From: Treponema sp.
GTDB taxonomy: Bacteria; Spirochaetota; Spirochaetia; Treponematales; Breznakiellaceae
Direction: 5' to 3'
NCBI GenBank assembly: GCA_009784935.1
Contig: WQXI01000020.1
Coordinates: 1 to 39,002, forward strand
Length of the DNA stretch: 39,002 nucleotides
Shown: piece after piece, positions 1-6,702 of the stretch
How positions within the stretch are numbered: position 1 is the stretch's first letter
Layout: every line of letters starts with the position of its first letter
The notes under the pieces: generated by a model
What the model saw: only the letters and a program-made list of their open reading frames with translations
What the model was told of the DNA's origin: nothing
Database searches by the model: none
Position numbers and translations under genes: made by a program

Positions 1-1
1 T

Positions 2-238
2 GACCTTACTCATAGTTTTGTTGCTTCTGTTCAAAGTGCATACCTCGATCGTGATATAGAGATAATTGTCCGGGAAGCAGAAGATTCCTGGGATGAAACC
101 GAATACCTCAGCAGATCCCCTGCAAATAAGGAACATCTAGATAAAGCTATTAGGGAAATAGAACAAGGAAAAGTCATTTCGTTTGCAACTCTTGAAGATG
201 CCATAGCTTGTGCTACTGCGCACAAGAGCATAGATTGA
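2..238 (+). CDS. Phd/YefM-family antitoxin, C-terminal part (5' end outside window)
   Basis: The reading frame is open from the window edge to a TGA and gives about 78 residues. The stretch reading WDETEYLSRSPAN, followed by a helix with LDKAIREIEQGK, matches the C-terminal half of YefM/Phd-type antitoxins, which neutralise a RelE/YoeB-class RNase toxin and repress their own operon. The DNA-binding N-terminus lies to the left and cannot be seen. No toxin gene follows on the right: the next 150 bases hold only a hairpin, so any toxin gene would have to lie upstream or be absent. The family call is by remembered motif. Confidence is moderate because only half of a small protein is present. Confidence 0.6.
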   Translation, partial: DLTHSFVASVQSAYLDRDIEIIVREAEDSWDETEYLSRSPANKEHLDKAIREIEQGKVISFATLEDAIACATAHKSID

Positions 239-332
239 TTTATAAGATTCTTCCCGATCAAATTATAATTGCCTCCTGTAAATATCATTATTAAGAAGCC
301 CTGTTCTGCTCGCTCAAAAAGCCCGGTACTGA

Positions 333-364
333 GGGCGCGTCGAACCTTTGGTTCGCTAGCGCCC
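333..364 (-). terminator. Hairpin terminator candidate downstream of the leftward DUF1566 operon
   Basis: The arms GGGCGC and GCGCCC enclose a second stem, CGAACC/GGTTCG, around a 3-base loop. The structure lies 25 bases past the stop codon of the leftward gene ending at 390. No U-run follows directly on the leftward strand, although a CTTTTT lies a little further on. It could end either the leftward operon or the rightward antitoxin transcript, or be a dispersed palindrome. Confidence 0.45.
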
Positions 365-389
365 ATATAATCGCTTCCTTACAGCACGC

Positions 390-1430
390 TCAGAATGAGC
401 GTATAGCACGGACTAGGCATGTAGCATTAGCTGGATTTTGGACTTGATTTCCACTACCAAAATTCATACCAAAAGGGCTAGAACCAGCAACACCTGGATG
501 TCTACCTGCAGAAGATGACCAATAGTAACTATTATTAAAACCACCTAATCCTCTTTGTTTAAGATTATTGTACATTAAAAGAAGTTCATCACGACTCGGT
601 AAAAACCAATCTTTAAAACCATTAAAATCCAAATTCCGACAATACTGAGCTGCACGACCAGATTCTCCTAATTGGTTTAAACGATCTGCAATTAATTGTG
701 TGTTACGATTACCTGAACCAACGGCAGTCCCTAATATAGAAGTGGAAATATTAATATCATCCCATCCATTACTAACCCTGCCCCTAGAATCTGTACCACT
801 AGCGTGCCTATATGCACCCCATTGGACACCTACTTCCGTTCCTACAGGAGCAGCTTCTAAATATCTCCAACCATCAGAATGACCTCCTTTATCAAAAAAA
901 ATAATACCACCAGCAGGTCCTATATCACCTATATTGTATGTTCTATTTACTGTTCTTACAGGTGTTTGCGGTATCCTGCGTACAATATCACTAACAAAAT
1001 CCGGCATTTTTGTTCTGGCTTCCCGTTGATTAACAAACTCCATTTCCCCGGCAGCAAGTCCTGTGGCAGTATTTACATCCAAAATCCTAGCTATAAGAAT
1101 ATTTGATGTACCATCAAACATTGCAATTACTCGTACAATATAATTTGCGTTAAGTACTCTTCCCATTTCTGCGCTTTTACTGTCATCCGACCAATCAGTT
1201 AATTGAAAATTATGTTCGGCAGCTATTGTTGCTAGTGCACTTCTGTCAGGTACATCATAAGTGCCGTTATTAATAAAAGCGTTAATAAGAAAATCCTGCA
1301 TGTTTTCTAGTTCTAAATTATTCAGAGTTGTGCGCCGGTTTTCGAATGGCGGAACAACAAGTCTTGGCTTTTGCCCAAACGCCATTACTGTAACCAGAAC
1401 CAAAATTACACAAATTAAAAACTTTTTCAT
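390..1430 (-). CDS. Exported protein with CsgG/LpoB-like N-domain and DUF1566 (Lcl-type) C-domain, paralog 1
   Basis: This 346-residue protein starts with a signal peptide (MKKFLICVILVL, ending near AFGQ at residue 20). Residues about 22-155 resemble the CsgG/LpoB-like periplasmic fold (RLVVPPFENRR, then a long helix and ARILDVNTATG). Residues about 165-346 carry DUF1566 hallmarks: GDIGPAGGIIFFDKG, DWFLPSRDELLLMY, YYWSSS and a final LVRAIRSF. DUF1566 occurs in surface adhesins such as Legionella Lcl, so a periplasmic or surface binding role is inferred. The ATG is preceded by AAAGGAG at 8 bases. It is the last gene of the leftward unit, 13 bases after paralog 2. Its first 155 codons are nearly identical to those of the paralog ending at 5694, while the C-terminal loop differs strongly. 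Confidence 0.75.
   Translation of the reverse strand: MKKFLICVILVLVTVMAFGQKPRLVVPPFENRRTTLNNLELENMQDFLINAFINNGTYDVPDRSALATIAAEHNFQLTDWSDDSKSAEMGRVLNANYIVRVIAMFDGTSNILIARILDVNTATGLAAGEMEFVNQREARTKMPDFVSDIVRRIPQTPVRTVNRTYNIGDIGPAGGIIFFDKGGHSDGWRYLEAAPVGTEVGVQWGAYRHASGTDSRGRVSNGWDDINISTSILGTAVGSGNRNTQLIADRLNQLGESGRAAQYCRNLDFNGFKDWFLPSRDELLLMYNNLKQRGLGGFNNSYYWSSSAGRHPGVAGSSPFGMNFGSGNQVQNPANATCLVRAIRSF
961..1430. repeat. Direct repeat copy A: 5' part of DUF1566 paralog 1
   Basis: This part of paralog 1 is closely similar, base by base, to the matching part of paralog 3 (about 6221-6683). It includes one uninterrupted identical stretch of 70 bases (1240-1309 against 6493-6562). The copies have the same orientation about 5.25 kb apart and flank the AT-rich four-gene cassette, so recombination between them would delete it. 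Confidence 0.85.
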
Positions 1431-1443
1431 TCATTAATCTCCT

Positions 1444-2298
1444 TTACTGAGTAAAACTTCGTACTGCCCTGACATTCCTTCTTGGATTCCTATTCTTTAA
1501 TTCGCTACCTTGAGTACCATCACTAAAGTTTAACCAATATACTCTGGTTCTATTTCCGTTATCAAACCAGTAATTACCACTAAGTCCACCCAGTCCGTTT
1601 AATCTAAGATTTGTATATATTAATCGCAGTTCATTTGAAGTAGGAATACGCCAATTATTAAAACTACCACCTCTGTGATTATTTGCTGCTCTAGCTGCTT
1701 CATCATAAGTAAAATTACCAAGATCCATGCTACATTCCATAAAAACACCGTTTTCTGCAAAAAATATAACTCCTCCCCCAGGTCCTCTATCACCTATCCT
1801 ATAAGCAGGAGCAGGAGGCATACTCGCTACTATAATATTTTGTATGCTTTGTACAAGCTCAGGTATCTTATCAAAAAGTTCATCTTTATTTGTCACACGT
1901 AAATCTACTCCACCAGGCAGTTGAACCAATTCCGGATATGTATATAATGATATAGAAATACTTATTCTGCTTCCTATCCTGCCTATAGCACCAGACAAAA
2001 TCTGAGTTCCATTTAACACTCTATTCATTTCTGCTGTTTTTTCACTTGCAGAAAATTCACCTAATTGGAATGCCATTTCTGTATTGATAAGTCTTTCTAC
2101 ATCCTGCCGTGGCACAACAGTAAATCTCCCTGCGTTTCTATTGGTAAATTCGTTACTGAACTGGCGATAGAAAAATGTAGATTCATTTCTGGATAAAATG
2201 TTATCTAAATCTTCTATTGGAAAAACTGCAATGCGTTCTTGCCCAAACGCCATTACTGTAATCAGTACCAAAAATACACAAATTAAAAACTTTTTCAT
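1444..2298 (-). CDS. Exported protein with CsgG-like N-domain and DUF1566 C-domain, paralog 2
   Basis: This 284-residue protein has the same signal peptide type as its neighbours (MKKFLICVFLVL...AFGQ). Its N-domain (RIAVFPIEDLDN, residues about 22-155) is a more distant CsgG/LpoB-like version than in paralogs 1 and 3. The DUF1566 part (about 165-284) shows YRIGDRGPGGGVIFF, NNWRIPTSNELRLIY, YWLNFSDGTQGS and NVRAVRSF, but the usual YWSSS is replaced by NYWFDNGN. The start is supported by GGAAGG five bases upstream. That leader sequence is the same as the one in front of paralog 3 at 6683. It follows the HIT gene by 11 bases and precedes paralog 1 by 13, so co-transcription is likely. The ligand is unknown. 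Confidence 0.72.
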   Translation of the reverse strand: MKKFLICVFLVLITVMAFGQERIAVFPIEDLDNILSRNESTFFYRQFSNEFTNRNAGRFTVVPRQDVERLINTEMAFQLGEFSASEKTAEMNRVLNGTQILSGAIGRIGSRISISISLYTYPELVQLPGGVDLRVTNKDELFDKIPELVQSIQNIIVASMPPAPAYRIGDRGPGGGVIFFAENGVFMECSMDLGNFTYDEAARAANNHRGGSFNNWRIPTSNELRLIYTNLRLNGLGGLSGNYWFDNGNRTRVYWLNFSDGTQGSELKNRNPRRNVRAVRSFTQ

Positions 2299-2309
2299 AA
2301 AACCCTTCC

Positions 2310-2930
2310 TTACCTTTTGTTAATAAGAGCAATCAAATCTGATATATAATTACTATTCATACCTGTTTTCCAATCCCATTGTTCACTATTTAATAACAAT
2401 GCTAATTTTTTTCTAAAATATTGAGGCTCTTTGATATTAGTCATATTAATTTTTGCTTCTATACAATCATTTTCATAAATACCTATCATTAGATAATTTT
2501 TATAATCCTCAAACATATTTTTTTCTGTTATTTTGTATATAACTTGATCATTTTTCCAATCAATACTGTTAAAAAACCCAATAGAATTATCTATTACGTG
2601 TAAATGAAAATGGTCAATAGATGAACTTCCTGAGATCGAAGCTCCTCCATGTTCAAAAATACAAAGTTTTGATGAAGAAAATATCCGGCATTTAACCAGC
2701 CATTTTAAACAATCCAATACATGAGCTCTCTCGATATTGGATGTTTTAGCAAAAGAATTAATATGTCTTTTTGTCAACACTAAAACATATGGAAAAACTT
2801 GAGGACCATATCCTGCTAATGCTAGAACATAATCATCAGAATACAATACCCTGTCTTCATATTGAAACTCTTCTCCTAATAGCTGTTTTGCGAGTTTAGG
2901 ATTTTTTATTTCATCACAAAAAATACACAT
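2310..2930 (-). CDS. HIT-family (histidine triad) nucleotide hydrolase/transferase-like protein
   Basis: This 206-residue protein has the HIT signature H107-F-H109-L-H111-V and an N-terminal Cys2-x2-Cys5 (CIFC) that may bind zinc with later residues. HIT enzymes cleave nucleotide phosphoramidates, dinucleoside polyphosphates or nucleotidylated intermediates through the central histidine. The first 120 residues follow the family; the remaining 85 form a C-terminal extension that I do not recognise. The ATG is preceded by GAGG at 5 bases, inside the end of the upstream gene, so the two are translationally coupled. It is the last of four AT-rich genes (HIT, orphan, NUDIX, NDT-like). Their packing suggests a shared function in making or clearing a nucleotide compound, which is inference. 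Confidence 0.75.
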   Translation of the reverse strand: MCIFCDEIKNPKLAKQLLGEEFQYEDRVLYSDDYVLALAGYGPQVFPYVLVLTKRHINSFAKTSNIERAHVLDCLKWLVKCRIFSSSKLCIFEHGGASISGSSSIDHFHLHVIDNSIGFFNSIDWKNDQVIYKITEKNMFEDYKNYLMIGIYENDCIEAKINMTNIKEPQYFRKKLALLLNSEQWDWKTGMNSNYISDLIALINKR

Positions 2931-2932
2931 TT

Positions 2933-3661
2933 CTACCTCAAAACTAATGAATCATTATTAGTATCCCAGTCTATGAATGAGATAAACCCATTTATAATTT
3001 TATACTCGATACTGATTATTTCTAAACCAAAGCTGCGTAAATGTAAAATAAATAATTCTATTTTTTCTCTATTTCTTTCTAATTCCAGCATTGAATAATA
3101 AAACTGAGTTTTTATTTTTTCATCATTTATTTCATCAGAAGGATGTATCTCTAGTATTTTATAACGCCGCCCCCATTCAATTCTCTCTGCTCTTACATAT
3201 GCAAAATCAGATTTATTTGACATTATTTCTATCAATCTGGGACTTCTATTCCATAACTGTTCTACTAACTGAGCAGAATAACGGTTTGTTTCATAAACGC
3301 AAAATCTGCCGGCAACACTAAAAACGCTGTCATCAATAAGAGTCTTACAAAACCAAATTTCATCAAATAAGCTTAAATAATTATTTGTCAACTTATTAGA
3401 TAAATCATTAAATTCATTCAAATTATGTACTCTAATATTTGGAAGCATAAAATATGCATCATTTTTTACCAGCTTAACAACAAACAAGTTCTTATACAAA
3501 TATTTTTCATAATGTATAATCTCTTTTTTTAATGCATAATAAAAATCAGCAATTTTATCAATGGAAAATCTAAATATTTGTTTTTCTAAATTTTCAATAG
3601 TTGTTAAGTTATATTCTGCCATCATTAAATATTTTTTCCATTTAAGCGGTAAAGTCTGCAC
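2933..3661 (-). CDS. Orphan protein of the HIT/NUDIX/NDT-like cassette
   Basis: This 242-residue soluble protein does not match any family I know. It has no signal peptide or membrane segment and is rich in aromatic, Ile, Asn and Lys residues, as expected for AT-rich DNA. Visible landmarks are a tryptophan-containing middle part (QLWNRSPRLIEIMSN), a basic stretch ERIEWGRRYKILEIHPSDE, a long predicted helix (residues about 180-205), and a C-terminal FISFIDWDTNND whose acidic residues could bind metal. The start is GTG with GGAG 10 bases upstream; an in-frame ATG-ATG at codons 13-14 is the alternative. It lies 19 bases after the NUDIX gene and 2 before the HIT gene, so it is almost certainly part of that operon. 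Confidence 0.6.
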   Translation of the reverse strand: MQTLPLKWKKYLMMAEYNLTTIENLEKQIFRFSIDKIADFYYALKKEIIHYEKYLYKNLFVVKLVKNDAYFMLPNIRVHNLNEFNDLSNKLTNNYLSLFDEIWFCKTLIDDSVFSVAGRFCVYETNRYSAQLVEQLWNRSPRLIEIMSNKSDFAYVRAERIEWGRRYKILEIHPSDEINDEKIKTQFYYSMLELERNREKIELFILHLRSFGLEIISIEYKIINGFISFIDWDTNNDSLVLR

Positions 3662-3680
3662 AATAAAATAACTCCATTTA

Positions 3681-4124
3681 TTATGAAAATTTCTTTAAAA
3701 ATTCAGTTACAACAGGTAACATATTTTGAATAAAGTCATAATCTTTTATATCCTTTATTGGAACCCATTTAATATCACCAATAAAATCATCGATTACTTG
3801 ACCCTCTGCGCTAAATACTTCGTTATCAGCCTCACATAACCTTGCAACTGCAACAATCTGCATATTGATTGGCTTACCATCTTTTGGTCTTTTTTGTACT
3901 TGCCATTGCCACACATAGAAAGGTTCTAGTGGTTTTATAGAAATTCCAACTTCCTCAAGCACTTCTCTTTTTATATGCTCATCTACATCTTCTCCAAATT
4001 CCATTCTGCCGCCGGGAACTTCCCATTTATTAGGCTGATGAGGATCGTCGGCGGATTTTTTTATTAGTAAGATCTTATCATTTTTTACGATAAATGCTTT
4101 TTGAGCAAAATAAAATTCTTTCAT
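3681..4124 (-). CDS. NUDIX hydrolase
   Basis: This 147-residue protein is one NUDIX domain. The box G39-x5-E45-x7-R53-E-V-L-E57-E58-V-G-I is intact, including the Mg-binding glutamates. The family hydrolyses nucleoside diphosphates linked to another moiety (ADP-ribose, Ap4A, NADH, oxidised dNTPs). The domain opens with FYFAQKAFIVKNDKILLIKKS and W34 precedes EVPGG, as in small house-cleaning NUDIX enzymes. The substrate cannot be read from sequence. The gene begins 3 bases after the stop of the NDT-like gene, so translation is probably coupled. Next to a predicted NAD- or nucleoside-cleaving enzyme and a HIT protein, a role in removing a nucleotide product is an attractive inference. Confidence 0.85.
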   Translation of the reverse strand: MKEFYFAQKAFIVKNDKILLIKKSADDPHQPNKWEVPGGRMEFGEDVDEHIKREVLEEVGISIKPLEPFYVWQWQVQKRPKDGKPINMQIVAVARLCEADNEVFSAEGQVIDDFIGDIKWVPIKDIKDYDFIQNMLPVVTEFLKKFS

Positions 4125-4127
4125 GTT

Positions 4128-5669
4128 TCACTCTATACTTTCAGCAAACTGTTTAAGCTGTTTTATAAGATCCTGTAATTCTTTATACTGGAGCCCATAT
4201 GTGAAATATTTAATGAATTTTATATCAAATGGAATATCTTCACTTTTTTGGGTACACATAAACGCAGGTTTTCCAAGTGCATGAGCAATACCAAGCTCAT
4301 AAAAAACATTTGGGTTTTTATTTGTACAGTCAGCAATTACAAATTTTGATTTGTTTATTTGATTCCAAATTTCTTGTATTATTACATCATCCTTTGTAAT
4401 TAAATCGGCTCTCCATACATTATATCCAACTGGTTCTAAAGCATCAACAGAAACTTTGTAAACATCATTAGACCATTCTTCCACAAAAGGCATGATCACA
4501 CATACAAGTTTGTCATCCTGCACAAACTCTGTTTTAGTAAAAACTTTAGGTTCAATTATCATAAAACACTCCTTAGATTTGTTTTTAATTTTATTAGTTA
4601 AAAACTTATGATAAGTTTTTAACATTTCTATTGCTTGAAAATTTTCCCAAAACTCAATTTTACCTGTTGGTTGAGAATATGTAGTAGAAAAGAACCCTTT
4701 ATCTTTTATCATGTCTAAAATTTTATATACAGATTCTAGAATTGATAAATTTACTTTTTTATTAATAATTCCTATTTCCATAAAACAAATAACAGCGTAT
4801 AAAAATATAATATGTGTATTTGCACTAAAGAAATCATTAATTTCATTGGTAATATTTATTTTTTTTACTAAACGGTTATCTGCAGGGATTTTAAAATTTT
4901 CCAAAAAATATTTACATTTTACACTTGCAATATCAAATACATCCTTTTTTTCTTTAAAATATTCGGGCATACAAGATATTGCCCATAAAATCATAATATT
5001 TTCTTTGTTTGTTTCGGTTATTACTTCGTCTAATTTATTTTGCTCACATATATTCGATAATATATTATTAAATCCATCTAAACAATTTTTTATACAATTA
5101 TCTATTTTTTTGTCATTAAAATATTTTTTTACAACTGCTAAAGCAGTTATTGCCATAGCTGTCGCAAAAACACAAGTTTCTTTTTCATAAGATGTAGATT
5201 TAAATCCTTTCTTGTTTTCATCATAATTTACAAAAAGTTTATTTATCATTGATTTAACCAAGTCTAAATCCAATATATTTTTATCAATAAACGATGAAGC
5301 TTTAATAAAATTAGCTAATTTAAATGTAGTATTAAAACATTCTGTTCTTGTATCTTTGATTTTACTCTCATTTTCTGTATTTTCAGGTGCAACTTTTTCA
5401 TTAAATATTTTACACAAATGATTTAGATATATTTTTTCTATTAAACTTTTATCTGCTTTATACTCGTCTCTTATATTATTTGATAAAAGTATTATTCCTT
5501 CGCAGGAGGCATAAACACCTGCTTTTCTATCTTCTTTTTGATGAGGTTTCCATTGTTCTTGCCAGCCATAACCGCTTGACCATATAGATTCATATGGATT
5601 TTCTGTAACGGTTTTTATCCCCTTATTAATTGCTTTTTCTAGCAATTTTTCTAATTCTGAATACTTCAT
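4128..5669 (-). CDS. Alpha-helical toroid-like protein fused to C-terminal nucleoside deoxyribosyltransferase/TIR-like domain
   Basis: This protein has 513 residues. Residues about 1-360 are mostly alpha-helical, with repeated helix pairs and motifs such as AGVYASCEGIILLS and FATAMAITALAVV that recall alpha/alpha-toroid (terpene-cyclase-like) repeats. Residues about 385-495 are a Rossmann-like NDT/TIR-type domain: LVCVIMPF strand, VWRADL, VIADCTNKNPNVFYELGIAHALGKP. E458 in the FYELG motif fits the catalytic glutamate of 2'-deoxyribosyltransferases. Related domains act as NAD+- or nucleotide-cleaving effectors in several bacterial defence systems. The start has GGAG 8 bases upstream, 24 bases after paralog 3. 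The gene is very AT-rich (13 G/C in the 60 bases 4861-4920). The N-terminal call is weaker than the C-terminal one; the helical part may sense or regulate the effector. Confidence 0.7.
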   Translation of the reverse strand: MKYSELEKLLEKAINKGIKTVTENPYESIWSSGYGWQEQWKPHQKEDRKAGVYASCEGIILLSNNIRDEYKADKSLIEKIYLNHLCKIFNEKVAPENTENESKIKDTRTECFNTTFKLANFIKASSFIDKNILDLDLVKSMINKLFVNYDENKKGFKSTSYEKETCVFATAMAITALAVVKKYFNDKKIDNCIKNCLDGFNNILSNICEQNKLDEVITETNKENIMILWAISCMPEYFKEKKDVFDIASVKCKYFLENFKIPADNRLVKKINITNEINDFFSANTHIIFLYAVICFMEIGIINKKVNLSILESVYKILDMIKDKGFFSTTYSQPTGKIEFWENFQAIEMLKTYHKFLTNKIKNKSKECFMIIEPKVFTKTEFVQDDKLVCVIMPFVEEWSNDVYKVSVDALEPVGYNVWRADLITKDDVIIQEIWNQINKSKFVIADCTNKNPNVFYELGIAHALGKPAFMCTQKSEDIPFDIKFIKYFTYGLQYKELQDLIKQLKQFAESIE

Positions 5670-5693
5670 TTAATTGACTCCATAAATACCTAT

Positions 5694-6683
5694 TTAAAAT
5701 TGTCGAACAGCACGGACTAAATAAATTTTAAGCTTGCTGTCGAACGCGTTAGTAGGTACGGATAAAACCTGAAAAAACGCGTTATTACTATTAAACTGAG
5801 ATGAAGACCAGTAGTAAGAGCGGTCGATACTAAATCCGCCTATATTTCTACTTGTTAAATGCCTACTTATAAGAGTAAGTTCATCTCTGCTTGGTAAAAA
5901 CCAATCAGTAAATCCATTAAAATCTAAACTTAAGCAAAGTTGAGCCGCTGTGTCTCTTACTCCTCTTCTATTCATTAATTCCACGATCAACTGCGTATTG
6001 CGCTTACCGGTGCCTACTCCTGTCCCAGTATTTGCTACATTTTGCCCACGTACTCCCCATACAGCTCTAAACTCTGTTTCTTCTGGCGCAGCTTCCAGAT
6101 ATCTCCATCCATTAGAGAAAACTCCCTTGTCATAAAAAATATAACCACCGGCAGGTCCTCTATCACCAATTTGATATGTTCTACTTGCTGTATTACCTCC
6201 GCCTGTTGTCCTTGTTCCCTGCGGTATCCTACGCATAATTTCACTAACAAAATCAGGCATTTTGGCTCTTGCGTCACTTTGATTTGTGAATTCCATCTCT
6301 CCTGCAGTAAGTCCTGTAGCTGTATTAACATCCAATATCCTTGCCATAAAAATATTTGTTCTGCCGTCATTTAACACAATTACTCTTACAATATAATTTG
6401 CGTTAAGTACTCTACCCATCTCAGCGCTTTTACTGTCATCTGACCAATCGCTTAACTGAAAATTATGCTCTGCAGCTATTGTTGCTAGTGCGCTTCTGTC
6501 AGGTACATCATAAGTGCCGTTATTAATAAAAGCGTTAATAAGAAAATCCTGCATGTTTTCTAACTCTAAATTATTAAGAGAAGTACGCCTGTTTTCGAAC
6601 GGAGGAACTACAAGTCTTGGCTTTTGCCCAAACGCCATTACTGTAATCAGTACCAAAATTACGCAAATTAAAAACTTTTTCAT
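5694..6683 (-). CDS. Exported protein with CsgG/LpoB-like N-domain and DUF1566 C-domain, paralog 3
   Basis: This 329-residue protein has a signal peptide identical in type to paralog 1, and a CsgG/LpoB-like domain (22-155) differing from paralog 1 at only a few positions. A short linker, GTRTTGGGNTASRT, leads to a DUF1566 domain (about 170-329): YQIGDRGPAGGYIFYDKG, DWFLPSRDELTLIS, YYWSSSQFNSNN, LVRAVRQF. The stretch before the conserved end (FFQVLSVPTNAFDSKLK) has nothing in common with paralogs 1 or 2. GGAAGG lies five bases before the ATG. It follows the LPP20-like gene by 19 bases and precedes the AT-rich cassette by 24. A surface or periplasmic binding role is inferred from the domain family only. 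Confidence 0.75.
   Translation of the reverse strand: MKKFLICVILVLITVMAFGQKPRLVVPPFENRRTSLNNLELENMQDFLINAFINNGTYDVPDRSALATIAAEHNFQLSDWSDDSKSAEMGRVLNANYIVRVIVLNDGRTNIFMARILDVNTATGLTAGEMEFTNQSDARAKMPDFVSEIMRRIPQGTRTTGGGNTASRTYQIGDRGPAGGYIFYDKGVFSNGWRYLEAAPEETEFRAVWGVRGQNVANTGTGVGTGKRNTQLIVELMNRRGVRDTAAQLCLSLDFNGFTDWFLPSRDELTLISRHLTSRNIGGFSIDRSYYWSSSQFNSNNAFFQVLSVPTNAFDSKLKIYLVRAVRQF
6221..6683. repeat. Direct repeat copy B: 5' part of DUF1566 paralog 3
   Basis: This is the partner of the repeat at 961-1430 and encodes the signal peptide and CsgG-like domain. The 70 bases 6493-6562 are identical to 1240-1309. Similarity fades at the linker into the DUF1566 domain, so the paralogs share a constant front and a diverged back. 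Confidence 0.85.
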
Positions 6684-6702
6684 AAAACCCTTCCTTGTTT
6701 TT

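Noticed and set aside
31..366. Leftward 111-residue open frame at the left edge
   Set aside because: It runs antisense through the Phd/YefM-like coding frame and the terminator hairpin, has no ribosome site and resembles no protein.
239..389. Toxin gene partner for the antitoxin fragment
   Set aside because: No open frame of toxin size follows on the plus strand; the region holds a hairpin only.
4711..5190. Rightward 159-residue open frame inside the NDT-like gene
   Set aside because: It is antisense to a well-supported gene in very AT-rich DNA and has no start signals; the length is a by-product of composition.
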